Shown: positions 1 through 10,673 of the stretch, piece by piece
How positions within the stretch are numbered: position 1 is the stretch's first letter
Layout: each line of letters starts with the position of its first letter
Assembly (NCBI GenBank): GCA_032252755.1
Contig: JAVUPY010000051.1
Span: 110,996-174,995, forward strand
Direction of reading: 5' to 3'
DNA length: 64,000 nucleotides
From: Terriglobia bacterium
GTDB taxonomy: Bacteria > Acidobacteriota > Terriglobia > Terriglobales > Acidobacteriaceae
Notes under the pieces: generated by a model
What the model was told of the DNA's origin: nothing
The model's database searches: none
What the model saw: the letters and a program-made list of their open reading frames with translations, nothing else
Made by a program: the position numbers and the translations under genes

Positions 1-379
1 TGCCCGTTGCCCAGGCAGGATGCTTCGGATCGTCAGGACGCGCCCGGTGGAGGCACGCTCGTCGGTGAAGATTCTCTTCGCGAAAGCGGGTTGCGGCCGC
101 TCTCGCATCCGTCATCGCAGAATCAGCAGGATGCCGGTGCCGCGATAATCGCATCCCGGAAAGAACTCATGCAGTACCGGGGAAAGCACCACGCCAAGGC
201 ATCTCGTCTTCGCGTGTGGAAGCAGATTGCATGATGATCCTCAATCCCTCAAGACCGATTCGGCTGTCCGCCTGTGGGAAGGTTGTGGAATACGCGATTT
301 GTTGTGGATTGCGTTGGAAAAGTTGGTGAAAATTTGGCCACCGAACTCACGCGGAAGTTCTGTGCGCGAATCCGCGGTC
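1..379. other. Left-edge region, no confident gene
   Basis: A plus-strand frame is open from the window edge to a stop at 232-234 and could be the last 77 codons of a gene entering from the left. Its Arg/Gln-rich translation matches nothing I recognise, and open frames of this length arise by chance at this GC content. The minus strand is broken by stops. From 235 to 379 I see only the downstream flank of the convergent serine hydrolase gene. Confidence 0.2.
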
Positions 380-1825
380 TTAATTCGCCTTCTGCTCGAG
401 CAATTTCTTCAGCATTGCCTGTCCATCTTTATTTGCGGGATTCAACTCGAGCGATTTCTTGTAGTGAGTGATCGCGGGTTCTCGTTGCCCATCCGCGGCC
501 AATCCTTCACCGGCACTGTCCCACGCTTCCCATTGATTCGGAAAATACTCGACATTCAGTGCGAACACAGCCACAGCCTTACTGGTTTCTCCGGCATGAA
601 GCAGCGCATATCCCAGACGGTTCAGCGCCCGCCAGTTATCGAGGTCGTATTCGGAGGAGTTCGTCTTCTTCAGCGTGCGGTATTGCGCAACCGCGGCGTC
701 CATTCCTTGCTCCCGCATCGCACGCGCGAACTCTCGCGCAATCGGCTTCTTGGGGAGCGTGCAGGTGCCGCGATAAAGAACGTTGAAGATCTCCCGCTGA
801 ATTTCATCGAAGGTGTCCATATCTGTGTTGTCGATGGTCAGCACCATCGTTTCCGTCTCCGGCACGCGCGTGTACATCGTGAAGAAACCAAAAATATGAC
901 CTTCATGGAACTGGAGCGTTCGCCCTGCGGCGGGGTGCTCTTTGGGCGCAGTTCGGACAAACCACCCCAGGCCGCCGCGCTGAGTTGCGGGCGTGAACAT
1001 CAGTTCGCGCGTCTTTGCCGACAGCAATTTGTCTCCGTAAAGAGCACGATCGAAGCGGAACATGTCTTCGGCCGTCGAGTAAATATCGCCCGTGCCCAGT
1101 GCGGTCGAGATCTCGCTATACGGCCCGGGACGCAAACCGGCCAGCGGCGACCACTCGTACCCATAGGCACGCTTCGAAAGAAACAATTGCGAGGTGTCGA
1201 CTCCGCTGTCATTCATCCCCGCCGGAATCAAAATGCGCTCACGCAGGAGTTGGGTGTACGGTTTTCCGGTCGAGCGTTCCAGGATCAGCCCGAGCAAAAG
1301 GTAGCCGCAGTTGTTGTAGCCCCAACTCGTGCCCGGTTCGAATTCCAGGTCTCCGCTGCACCATTTCTTCACAAGCTCCGGTTTGGCAATCGGAGAAGTC
1401 TGCTCAAGGATTTGCGGAGCTTTGTAAGTAGGTATTCCCGAGGTGTGGGTCAGAAGATGACGTATCGTTACCTTCGCGCCCGTGTCAGCCCGATACTCTG
1501 GCAGGTATTCCGATACCGGCGCGTCCAGTTTGATTTTTCCTGCCTCGACCTGCTGGAGCACGAGAATCGCCGTGAATGGTTTTGTCACGGAACCGATCCG
1601 AAATTTTGTATCGGTCGTGTTCGGAACCTGCCATTCAAAATTCGCGTAACCAAATCCCTTTTGGTAGATCACTTCTCCGTGATCCGCGACGAGCACCACT
1701 CCATTCAGCAAGCCGGCTTCGTGATATGCGTTCAGCAATTTGTCGAGTTTGGCAACGGTGTCGTCGGAGGCGAGCGAGGTAGCAGCCAGCAAAAATATAA
1801 TGGCGACAGACCGGAACAGTTTCAT
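380..1825 (-). CDS. Secreted beta-lactamase-family serine hydrolase with C-terminal TPR
   Basis: This 481-residue protein has a signal peptide (residues 1 to about 20, ending ATSLAS) and the class C beta-lactamase/DD-peptidase fold signature. The catalytic SxxK is SVTK at 79-82, YNN at 170-172 is the Y-x-N motif, and HEGH in the last third fits the HxG/KTG position. The final 110 residues look like tetratricopeptide repeats. Family members hydrolyse D-amino-acid peptides, esters or beta-lactams; the substrate cannot be read from sequence. An AGGAGA Shine-Dalgarno lies a few bases before the ATG. It is downstream of rpoD on the same strand but separated from it by a terminator, so it is probably its own unit. 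Confidence 0.85.
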   Translation of the reverse strand: MKLFRSVAIIFLLAATSLASDDTVAKLDKLLNAYHEAGLLNGVVLVADHGEVIYQKGFGYANFEWQVPNTTDTKFRIGSVTKPFTAILVLQQVEAGKIKLDAPVSEYLPEYRADTGAKVTIRHLLTHTSGIPTYKAPQILEQTSPIAKPELVKKWCSGDLEFEPGTSWGYNNCGYLLLGLILERSTGKPYTQLLRERILIPAGMNDSGVDTSQLFLSKRAYGYEWSPLAGLRPGPYSEISTALGTGDIYSTAEDMFRFDRALYGDKLLSAKTRELMFTPATQRGGLGWFVRTAPKEHPAAGRTLQFHEGHIFGFFTMYTRVPETETMVLTIDNTDMDTFDEIQREIFNVLYRGTCTLPKKPIAREFARAMREQGMDAAVAQYRTLKKTNSSEYDLDNWRALNRLGYALLHAGETSKAVAVFALNVEYFPNQWEAWDSAGEGLAADGQREPAITHYKKSLELNPANKDGQAMLKKLLEQKAN

Positions 1826-1932
1826 GCGCTTCTCCTATGGAGGAGAGTACGCAAGGGTCGGTGGCATCGTTCAAGCGAAAACCGCGTCTGATGCAGATTT
1901 AGCGGGAGTCACCACTCAGGATTTCAAAGACG

Positions 1933-1967
1933 CAAAACAAAACGGGCGCGATCTTCATCGCGCCCGT
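1933..1967 (-). terminator. Rho-independent terminator of rpoD
   Basis: Arms 1942-1952 and 1957-1967 form a perfect 11-bp stem with a 4-base loop. On the minus strand the stem is followed by TTTTGTTTTG. It lies 39 bases past the rpoD stop codon. Confidence 0.85.
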
Positions 1968-2005
1968 GCAATTCAATCCGCGTTCATCCGCGGGTAAAAA
2001 TCTAG

Positions 2006-3700
<1,695 letters not shown>

Positions 3701-3974
3701 AGCCTATAATCCTAATTGCGGCGCCGTCGCGCGGCGTTCCGCGTTGCACACTGCGGCGGGATCGGCACTGGAAAGTGCCGACACATGCAGAAACTTACGT
3801 ATTTTATCATTTCAGAGGTCTGCCTGCTACCCAGACCCATACCATCTGCCCGCCAGCGGTGTTGCTCTTGACTTGTTAGATGGCCACCCAGGCAGAATGG
3901 TTTCTGAGAATTTGCGCCGTAACCCCAAGCAAAACAATTGCTTAGCCCGGCACTAAGGTTGCGCGTCGGGGCAG
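3701..3974 (-). promoter_or_regulatory. rpoD leader / dnaG-rpoD intergenic region
   Basis: These 274 non-coding bases lie between the dnaG stop and the TTG of rpoD. A TAAAAT hexamer (minus strand, about 3802-3807) is a candidate -10 box, but no good -35 is visible at 17 bp. The length suggests rpoD has its own promoter in addition to read-through from dnaG. No riboswitch or small gene is evident. Confidence 0.35.
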
Positions 3975-5861
3975 TTAAACGAGCGTCCCTGCCGCGCTCC
4001 GAAGATGCCGGTCGAGTTCCAGCTTCTCAGTAATTAGCTCCCGCAGGCGCTGAGCGTCGTTCTTCCTTTCCGCTTCCGCGATCTGCTCCTTCAACTCGCG
4101 CTGGCGCGCCTCCAGTTTTCGCCGCCGCAGTGCTTCAATCGCACTCTCCAGCAGCTCGGGCGTGATCTCTTCGTCTTCCTTCATCAGCGCTTCCGCGAGA
4201 TAGGAGCGCTCTTCATCAGGCAAGTCGAGCGACATGGGATCAGAGCTGTCATCGAAGCTCTTCAGTAGCGCTGCCATCAGTCCCTCGGTTCGTAAACCAA
4301 TATGGAGCGCTTCGTCCCTCAGCGCGTAGTGCGTCTGCCTCGCCGGTTCGAAGTCGAGTTCCTGTCCCTCGCGGCTGCTGACGGGATCGCGTCCTAGATC
4401 TCGCGCCGTCGCGAGCGCCCGAATCAGCACGCGTTCGGAATCGCTGATAGGCGACTCTTTCGGCGCGATCACTTTCGTTGCCGAACGCGTTCCCGCGACG
4501 TACTTCAACTCTTGCCTGAGAACCGCGTTATCGATTCGCAACTTGTTCGCGATCTCCGTCGCCAGTTCGTCGCGAACAATCCGGCTCTGCACTCGCTGGA
4601 TATGAGGCAGAAGATAGTTCACAGCCTTGGCTTTGCCTTCAGGCGTTCGAACCGGGAACTGTGTTCGCGCGCGCTCGACGAGATAATCGAAATATCGCGG
4701 CGCTTTTCGCACGGCCTGCGCGTATGCTTCCCGGCCCTTCTTGCGGACGTAGAGATCGGGATCGAATCCCTGCTCCAGGGTCAGAACTTTGATCTCGAAA
4801 TCTTCGCCCACGAGCATTCCTAGCGACCGCTCCGCGGCGGCGGCGCCGGCCGTATCGGGGTCAAAGTTCACCACGATCTTGCTCGTGAAGCGCTTGAGCA
4901 GCTTTACCTGGAACTCAGTGAACGCCGTTCCGGAACTCGCAATCACATTCTGGAACCCGGCGTTGTAGACCGAGATGCAGTCCATCTGTCCTTCGACGAG
5001 GATCACGTGATCGAACTTCCGGATCCACTCCTTCGCGAGATGCAGGTTGTAGAGCACGCGCGATTTCGAATAGACCGCCGTCTCCGGCGAGTTCAGGTAC
5101 TTCGGCCCCGCCTTCTCATCCGTCGCCAGCGTCCGTCCCGTGAACGCAATCACCTTGCCCGACTCATTGCAGATCGGGAACATTATTCGATTGCGAAACT
5201 TTGAGTAGATCGCAGCCTTCGGATTGCTGCCGTTACCGTCATCCCGAGCGGAGCGGCCTTCAGGCCGCGCAGCCGAGTGACCCGCATTTTCCTTCCACGA
5301 GAACAGCCCCGACTCGCGCAGCGCCTCCTCATCGGCTTCGCCCTTCAGTCGGTCTCGCAGCAGGAAGCCTGATTCCGGCGCGTAGCCGATTCGAAACAGG
5401 TCAATGCCTTTCTGGTCCAATCCGCGCGACTTCAGGTACTCACGCGCCGCAGCAGCTTCCGGCCTCCGCAACTGTTCCTGGAACCACTGGCAAGCGGTCT
5501 CGTTCAGGTCGAGCAGTACGGTTCGCTGCTTCGCTTCCGCGGCTTCCTGCGGCGACGAGAATTGCATCTTCGGCACCGCGATGCCGAGCTTCTGCGCGAC
5601 CAGGCGAACGGCTTCGGGAAACGTAATGTTCTCGATCTTCTGGACGAAGCTGAAGACGTCACCACCAGCCTTGCAGCCGAAACAGTGATAGAACTGTCGC
5701 GACGCATGTACCGAAAGGGATCCTGTCTTTTCTTTGTGAAACGGACATAACCCCTGGTAGTTTTGCGGCCCGGCTTTGCGCAGCTTGATGTACTCGCCCA
5801 CAATTCGGACGATGTCAGCCTGCTGCTTGACGGTGTACGCAAAATCGCCGGGATTGGCCAT
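3975..5861 (-). CDS. dnaG: DNA primase
   Basis: The 628-residue enzyme makes RNA primers at the replication fork. The N-terminal CHC2 zinc ribbon uses C39, H42, C60 and C63. The catalytic core follows, with the Toprim acidic motifs EGQMD (290-294) and DPDTAG (334-339), and the C-terminal third is the helicase-binding region. Residues 194-208 (GHSAARPEGRSARDD), just before the conserved KFRNRIMFPI, correspond exactly to a palindromic repeat in the DNA (5238-5280). Other DnaGs have only a short linker there, so the repeat has entered the gene in frame and is translated. ATG start at 5859-5861; rpoD follows on the same strand. Confidence 0.97.
   Translation of the reverse strand: MANPGDFAYTVKQQADIVRIVGEYIKLRKAGPQNYQGLCPFHKEKTGSLSVHASRQFYHCFGCKAGGDVFSFVQKIENITFPEAVRLVAQKLGIAVPKMQFSSPQEAAEAKQRTVLLDLNETACQWFQEQLRRPEAAAAREYLKSRGLDQKGIDLFRIGYAPESGFLLRDRLKGEADEEALRESGLFSWKENAGHSAARPEGRSARDDGNGSNPKAAIYSKFRNRIMFPICNESGKVIAFTGRTLATDEKAGPKYLNSPETAVYSKSRVLYNLHLAKEWIRKFDHVILVEGQMDCISVYNAGFQNVIASSGTAFTEFQVKLLKRFTSKIVVNFDPDTAGAAAAERSLGMLVGEDFEIKVLTLEQGFDPDLYVRKKGREAYAQAVRKAPRYFDYLVERARTQFPVRTPEGKAKAVNYLLPHIQRVQSRIVRDELATEIANKLRIDNAVLRQELKYVAGTRSATKVIAPKESPISDSERVLIRALATARDLGRDPVSSREGQELDFEPARQTHYALRDEALHIGLRTEGLMAALLKSFDDSSDPMSLDLPDEERSYLAEALMKEDEEITPELLESAIEALRRRKLEARQRELKEQIAEAERKNDAQRLRELITEKLELDRHLRSAAGTLV
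5238..5280. repeat. TCATCC...GCAGCCGAG palindromic repeat inside dnaG
   Basis: The element begins GTCATCCCGAGCGGAGC and ends GCGCAGCCGAGTGA, with a GCGGCCTTCAGGCCGC hairpin between. Related copies with the same ends lie between genes near 46646-46725 and 59701-59757. Here it is 43 bases and keeps the dnaG frame open, encoding about 15 residues of primase. Confidence 0.7.
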
Positions 5862-6000
5862 GAAGCTCTAGTGTGCCATCAGCGGCTTGGGAATCGGCAA
5901 CAATTCCCGCAGCTCGAATCGGCGACTGTGGAAATCCTGTAGATTTCAGGGTTTTCGCCTGGAGGGGATGTGGAAATCGAGAGAAGGTTGCTTGGAAAGA

Positions 6001-6585
6001 CTAAGATTTTATCCATCCTGCCGCGCAAGCGTCTGCAATCACTTTCTCCACCGTCGAATAGATGTTCGGCATTCCGATTCTGACTGGCTCCATGCGCTTA
6101 ATCACCTTGTCCTTGGTCACCTTGTGGATGCGCCAGGTTCCGCCCTGGGTCTGGGCGTTGTGAAGCAGAGGCTGAAGGCGGTCAAGGGCATTCGCGTACT
6201 TCGATTCCGGCGTTTGGCGTGCCTCAAATTCTTCCCAGAGGTTGCGGAACTCGCGGCCTTGTTCTTCCGGGAGGAGACCGAAGATCCTCTCTGCGGCCTT
6301 TTGCTCGCGGTCGTCCTTGTCGGCGTACCCGGCAGTGTCGTAGGCGAAGGTGTCGCCAGCATCGATCTCGACGATGTCGTGGACGAGCAGCATCTTGATT
6401 GTCTTCAGCAGGTTCACTGGTTCCGCAGCGTATTCCTCGAGCAGGACCGCCATTGTGGCCAAGTGCCAGGAGTGCTCGGCGGAGTTCTCGCGGCGGGACA
6501 TGTCGATTAGGAGCGTCTGGCGGAAGACGGTTTTGAGCTTGTCGAGTTCGAGGATGAAGGCGAGTTGATCTTCGAGCCGATTCAT
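6001..6585 (-). CDS. HD-domain phosphohydrolase (YfbR/HDDC2-like)
   Basis: This 194-residue protein carries the HD signature of the 5'-deoxynucleotidase YfbR / HDDC2 group: SAEHSWHLA supplies the first histidine and LLVHDIVEIDAGDTF the HD pair and a following acidic residue. Family members dephosphorylate deoxynucleoside monophosphates with a divalent metal; the exact substrate is inferred only. The start was set at the ATG giving MNRLEDQLAF, where homology begins, rather than 17 codons upstream. It lies about 140 bases upstream of dnaG on the same strand and could be loosely linked to it. Confidence 0.8.
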   Translation of the reverse strand: MNRLEDQLAFILELDKLKTVFRQTLLIDMSRRENSAEHSWHLATMAVLLEEYAAEPVNLLKTIKMLLVHDIVEIDAGDTFAYDTAGYADKDDREQKAAERIFGLLPEEQGREFRNLWEEFEARQTPESKYANALDRLQPLLHNAQTQGGTWRIHKVTKDKVIKRMEPVRIGMPNIYSTVEKVIADACAAGWIKS

Positions 6586-6801
6586 TGTTCCTGATTGTGC
6601 CACAAGGAGATAGCGGGAAAAGATACTTCGACCCACCCCCCTGATTCGTGATCTATTGTTTTCATAGATCTACGGAAATTTCGGCGGTAAATCTATGAAT
6701 ATTAATGGCTTAAATCCGAAAATCCGGGTTGACAGGTGACCCCAGGGAAATTGGTTCCGAGCGGCGGAGTTCACCGTGGGAGTGCCATCGCATTCCAGGT
6801 C

Positions 6802-7158
6802 CTAACAAGCGTGGAAGAGAGCGGCATTGTCCCGCTCACGGAGAATGGAATTGTCCGGCCGGTCGGGCTGATACCGGATCATCACAGACTGGTTGCGAAC
6901 GGAATCCAGGAACTTTTCTGCTGCCGATTCCGTGCTGAATTTTCGCTGATACAGGCCCGAGTAGTACTCCCCGTTCGAAGAATAGGAATAGCCAAGTTCG
7001 GCCACATGGCCGTACTCGCCGGATGTGTATGCCGTTTCGACTCTGCCGGATGTGATCGGCCAACTCTCGGACCGCCTCTTCTTCAACCAGATCGCAATCC
7101 ACGATGCGGCAGCGAAAATCAAGATGTAGAGTTCTTTGGCCAGGAAGAAATTGTGCAT
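6802..7158 (-). CDS. DUF3592-like small membrane protein
   Basis: The 118-residue protein starts with one hydrophobic segment (MHNFFLAKELYILIFAAASW, then IAIWLKKR). It continues with a pattern typical of DUF3592 proteins: WPITSGRVE, a Tyr/Gly-rich strand section (YSSNGEYYSGLY), and the closing VMIRYQPDRPDNSIL. I set the start at the ATG before the membrane segment; 20 upstream codons are open but rich in Arg/Pro and unlike coding sequence. Function is unknown. It stands alone between the HD hydrolase and a convergent gene. Confidence 0.55.
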   Translation of the reverse strand: MHNFFLAKELYILIFAAASWIAIWLKKRRSESWPITSGRVETAYTSGEYGHVAELGYSYSSNGEYYSGLYQRKFSTESAAEKFLDSVRNQSVMIRYQPDRPDNSILRERDNAALFHAC

Positions 7159-7385
7159 GGGCTCGCGTAGCTCCGGACCGGCTATTCTGGCAGACCGAAC
7201 CCCGCGATGGTAGGGCACTGCCGCAACTGGGAACGTAGCTTCCCAGCGCTGAACTTTCTTCCCAAATCATGGAGCTTCAGCAACTTCTCGCAACCCGCGG
7301 GCACCTCGTTGTGCCCGCCGAATCATCACATTGACACGCTTCCATTGTGGCAAGCCATTTGCATCAGGCAAGGTGGGGTCAGCAA

Positions 7386-8135
7386 GTGATTCAAAGCTGC
7401 AAACTCGCGATAGTTGGTGCCGTTCTCCTGACAACGGCGATAATTCTGGAAGCGCAGACGCGAGTACCCGATCTCGGGACGATTGTGCAGCGTCTTGAGC
7501 AGACGCAAGAGGCGAATCACGGGAATGTACGTCCATACCAGGTCACACGCCAGTACCTGTTTTACGAGGGCCATGACAAGCCACAGGCCGATTCTTCCGT
7601 AGTAGCGGACGTAAGCTATTACCCGCCGAACACGAAGCAGTTCGAGATCGTGAATGCTTCAGGTGGCGGACGCGGGCAGCACGTGGTTAGAACGGTGCTT
7701 GAGCACGAATCGGAGATGGCGACGGATTGGCACAAGACCGCTATCACCCGGAAGAATTATGAGTTCTCATTGCTGGGTGAGGAAACTCTGAACGGGCGGC
7801 GATGCTTCATCCTGGGGCTGGAGCCGCGCCGGAAATCGAAGGAACTGCTCGACGGGAAGGCTTGGATAGACGCGAGGGACTATCACATCATCCAAATCCA
7901 GGGGGAACCCTCGAAGAGCCCGTCGTTCTGGATCAAGAAAGTGAACGTGACGCTTTACTTCTCGAACGTCCAGGGCATGTGGTTGCAGACAGCGATTCGT
8001 GCGGTTGCGGATGTGAGATTCCTCGGGACGAACATTCTCTCGGAGCGGGATTTGAATTATCGTGTGGGCGCAGAAAGCGTCGCGAAGAGGCCGCCGCGAA
8101 ATCCGGAGATCAATATCGCGGCGTACGTGCGGTAG
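7386..8135 (+). CDS. LolA-like secreted protein of unknown function
   Basis: About 249 residues with a clear signal peptide (IQSCKLAIVGAVLLTTAII, then LEAQT). The body resembles outer-membrane lipoprotein-sorting (LolA/LolB-like) beta-sheet proteins: LGEETLNGRRCFILGLEPRR, then AWIDARDYHIIQIQGE, then VNVTLYFSNVQGMWLQTAI. I prefer the GTG at 7386 because AGGTGGGG lies 7 bases upstream and it gives a clean signal peptide; an ATG 13 codons earlier is also open. Such proteins usually bind lipids or lipoproteins in the periplasm. The family assignment rests on pattern only. Confidence 0.65.
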   Translation: MIQSCKLAIVGAVLLTTAIILEAQTRVPDLGTIVQRLEQTQEANHGNVRPYQVTRQYLFYEGHDKPQADSSVVADVSYYPPNTKQFEIVNASGGGRGQHVVRTVLEHESEMATDWHKTAITRKNYEFSLLGEETLNGRRCFILGLEPRRKSKELLDGKAWIDARDYHIIQIQGEPSKSPSFWIKKVNVTLYFSNVQGMWLQTAIRAVADVRFLGTNILSERDLNYRVGAESVAKRPPRNPEINIAAYVR

Positions 8136-8180
8136 GATCGGCAATTCTCGTCAAGACAGATCGAAGCTTGGTACCCGCAA

Positions 8181-8924
8181 TTACTCAGAAATATCCTCTC
8201 CGAGAAGTCGCCAGTGGCCGTCGATCTTCGTCCAAGTATGGGCGACGCGGACCCACTTTGGCGTCCCACGCCCGAGATTGTCCAGCCACAGCGTCTTCAC
8301 GCTGTAGTACGCAACGGCAGCATTTCCGTTAGCCCGAACCTCAATCGGGCCAAGCGAATATTCGTCAAGTTCCAGTTTGCCTGCTTCATATCTCCGTAGC
8401 CACGTAGCCACGTCCTTTTGCCCGAATAAGTAATAGCCCTCCTGTCGCAAAGCTACCGCGTCTTTTGCCCACGAGGCTTCGTAGTTCCTGACATCGAGAT
8501 CGGCGACATACTTCCACAACGCATTCTCCAACTGCCAGACTTCCTGTTCATCCGGCGAGCGGGTGCTGGTTAGGAACACAAGCGAGCCCTCGCCAAGCCG
8601 AAGTGCGAAAGTAACCATCTGGCTCGTGTTCGCAGCCACCTCGAACTTCTGTGACGCAGGTTTAAATCCGTTCGCCTGCACGAAGATTTCGTAGGGTCCC
8701 GGGGATAAAGGCACATCAACGACACCTTCTGAGCTGGTTTCCAACTTAAGGGACAACGCAAGCGGATAAGGAACGATTCGCATGCGCGCGTGCGGGATCG
8801 GTGCACCTGTCGGATCAAGAACTTTTATTGTGACCCTGCCCGCCACTGGAGCAGCCTGGGCGGATGCAAAAGGATGAATCGAAGCAAGCAGGAACACTGC
8901 CATTAAAGCAGTGGTTCTTAACAT
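8181..8924 (-). CDS. Secreted protein: carboxypeptidase-regulatory-like plus NTF2-like domain
   Basis: 247 residues. A signal peptide (MLRTTALMAVFLLASIHPF, then ASAQA) is followed by a beta-sandwich of the carboxypeptidase-regulatory type (VTIKVLDPTGAPIPHARM, then LSPGPYEIFVQANGF). The C-terminal half resembles the SnoaL/DUF4440 NTF2-like fold (LENALWKYVADLDVRNYEAS, then WTKIDGHWRLLGEDIS). The start was moved 33 codons inward to the ATG of the signal peptide. It converges with the LolA-like gene. The pairing of these two domains in one secreted protein is uncommon, and its role cannot be inferred. Confidence 0.65.
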   Translation of the reverse strand: MLRTTALMAVFLLASIHPFASAQAAPVAGRVTIKVLDPTGAPIPHARMRIVPYPLALSLKLETSSEGVVDVPLSPGPYEIFVQANGFKPASQKFEVAANTSQMVTFALRLGEGSLVFLTSTRSPDEQEVWQLENALWKYVADLDVRNYEASWAKDAVALRQEGYYLFGQKDVATWLRRYEAGKLELDEYSLGPIEVRANGNAAVAYYSVKTLWLDNLGRGTPKWVRVAHTWTKIDGHWRLLGEDISE

Positions 8925-9055
8925 CGTGCGAATAGTCCCTTCTGTGTTGCTCTGATACGTGTTGGCGAAGATAACGGCCCAATCGTTTCTACTAATTACG
9001 GCCACAAGTATGCAGCCGCACATCCTGAGTTGTCGTCAGTCAGAGCCAGGAGAGA

Positions 9056-9880
9056 CTACGATTGGGTGCTTTCGGTCCGTTGCTTTATGCTATCCAGCCA
9101 CTGGCGCCGGAGCAGGCCGCTGCCGGGCACGATCAGTCGCCAGTAACGGCCCATGCCGCGACGGGTCGAATCGTCGAGTGCCACGACGCGCGTCTCAGTA
9201 CTGACGGTGGACCATCCGCCTCCCGCATCTTCCGCCCTGAAATCGAAAGCGACTTTGAGCGCACCCGACTCGCGGTAGTCGGCGCACTCCTGCAGCGTTC
9301 GCGGTTGCAACGGGCGCTTCGCGGGCACGTTCACACCGCCGCACATGACGATCTCGTGACCGTTGCCGCCCAAGGCATAACCGGATGCTGAAAATGCTTC
9401 GAGAATCTGCCTGTCCTGCAAGGAGTCGGCGGTGGAATGAATGCGCAGGGCGGCGGCGCGAATTTTCATGAGCGTGGCCACTGATTTCATGTCGCGGAAA
9501 CGCGACTCGCGGACAGCCTGCATCACCTGCTCAGGCTTGGCGTGAATGCGCAGCGAGTGCCGCTCGTAGAACTGGTACTCGGGCATAACGTCGTCGAGCA
9601 GCTTGTTGTGTTGCGCGACGCGGATGGTCGGGGCCGGCCAGAGAAGGGCCACAAAAGCCAAGGCCACACCGCCGGCGAAAATCAGCGCTCCGGCGTATCG
9701 CTTGCGGATTCCGAGAAAACGGAAGGGAAGCGCGAGGTTCGCAAGGCCACAAAGAGCTACGGCGATTCCGGCGTAAGCGAGCGTGCTGAGCGGCTGATAA
9801 GAAGCCCAATAATTAAATAGCAGTATGAGGGCAAGACCGAGTGCGGAAATGACTGTCCAGGATACGGCCTTGAAGGACAT
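9056..9880 (-). CDS. Membrane protein with SRPBCC-like soluble domain
   Basis: 274 residues with three hydrophobic segments in the first 85 residues (VISALGLALILLFNYW, LAYAGIAVALCGLANLAL, AGALIFAGGVALAFVALLW). A soluble domain follows, with YERHSLRIHAKPEQVMQAV near its start and a conserved-looking end (ETRVVALDDSTRRGMGRYWR, then LIVPGSGLLRRQW). The second part resembles polyketide-cyclase/SRPBCC-like proteins, but I am not sure of the family. An AAGGAGC Shine-Dalgarno precedes the ATG. Function unknown. Confidence 0.6.
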   Translation of the reverse strand: MSFKAVSWTVISALGLALILLFNYWASYQPLSTLAYAGIAVALCGLANLALPFRFLGIRKRYAGALIFAGGVALAFVALLWPAPTIRVAQHNKLLDDVMPEYQFYERHSLRIHAKPEQVMQAVRESRFRDMKSVATLMKIRAAALRIHSTADSLQDRQILEAFSASGYALGGNGHEIVMCGGVNVPAKRPLQPRTLQECADYRESGALKVAFDFRAEDAGGGWSTVSTETRVVALDDSTRRGMGRYWRLIVPGSGLLRRQWLDSIKQRTESTQS

Positions 9881-9921
9881 CGGCTCATGCTCCTTTCGGA
9901 CGGAAAACTCCGCGTCATAGA

Positions 9922-9959
9922 CAGACCCACATCTGCGAAAGACGTGCAGATGTAGGCAA
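9922..9959. repeat. CCCACATCTGC palindromic repeat, copy 1
   Basis: Arms CCCACATCTGC (9926-9936) and GCAGATGTAGG (9945-9955) pair around an 8-base loop. Diverged copies lie at 12466-12502 and 49812-49841, all outside genes. Confidence 0.6.
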
Positions 9960-9972
9960 CCAGGTCGTCGGA

Positions 9973-10365
9973 TTACGAATGAGCCGCTTTTCGCAGCTCA
10001 AACCCGCGCACGACAACGTAAGCGATAAGCGTGAACAGGAAGAAGATCAAGAGCATCCAGGTGACGCTCTGCAGCGATCCGATGACCGTCTTGTAAATCT
10101 CCAAGCCCCACCGTTGCGATGTGAGAGCGAGCAACTTGCCGTCTTTATCCGGCGTGATGTACTTCTCGAGATCCCAGACGCGCACGCCACCCGCAATGCC
10201 GACTACCAAAACGGCGAACATGATGTAGCGTCTCCAAATCGGAGCGAGTTCGTCGGAGACGAGCCTTGCCATAATCTTCTTCACGGGCACCGAAAAGACA
10301 ACGGCAGTGACAACCGCGGTTGCTGCGGCTACCAGAAATGTGACGATGAGCAATGTTCCGAACAT
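9973..10365 (-). CDS. Small inner-membrane protein, two membrane segments
   Basis: 130 residues with a hydrophobic N terminus (FGTLLIVTFLVAAATAVVTA), a middle membrane segment (YIMFAVLVVGIAGGVRVW) and a third near the C terminus (WMLLIFFLFTLIAYVVV). The ATG at 10363-10365 has AAAGGAG seven bases upstream, deciding it over the longer frame. The sequence is coding-like but belongs to no family I recognise. It is upstream of the SRPBCC-like membrane protein on the same strand, separated by a palindromic repeat. Confidence 0.55.
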   Translation of the reverse strand: MFGTLLIVTFLVAAATAVVTAVVFSVPVKKIMARLVSDELAPIWRRYIMFAVLVVGIAGGVRVWDLEKYITPDKDGKLLALTSQRWGLEIYKTVIGSLQSVTWMLLIFFLFTLIAYVVVRGFELRKAAHS

Positions 10366-10457
10366 GACAGCTCCTTTCGGCAACGGCTTCTGGTCCTTGA
10401 CTGAGCAGGAGCCACGCAAAGAGCCGATAGTGTGGATGGGGGAAGTCTACACCCGGA

Positions 10458-10487
10458 AAGATCGGTGGTCTTAAGATCGGTGGTCTT
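10458..10487 (+). repeat. Two perfect 15-bp tandem copies
   Basis: AAGATCGGTGGTCTT occurs twice head to tail (10458-10472, 10473-10487) in the divergent region between the small membrane protein and the oxidoreductase. Each unit is itself partly palindromic (AAGA...TCTT), so it could be a paired binding site or slippage. A TATAAT at 10638-10643 is a likely -10 box for the downstream oxidoreductase gene. Confidence 0.6.
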
Positions 10488-10673
10488 GTGCGATTGTGAG
10501 CGAAGAGAGGATCAATTTGAACGCTATTTCGGGGCCTTGGATTGGTTTGGGGATATTGCATCAACTACCCTTCCTGAAACATCGCACCAACAACAAGGGT
10601 GTGACGGTAGTCACAAGTACGTGCGTCAACTCTTGGATATAATCCCTCGCCGAATGCCCGGGACGGAGGGCCT

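Noticed and set aside
227..1891. 554-codon plus-strand open frame opposite the serine hydrolase
   Set aside because: The minus strand has a signal peptide, catalytic SVTK and YNN; the plus-strand translation has no recognisable domain.
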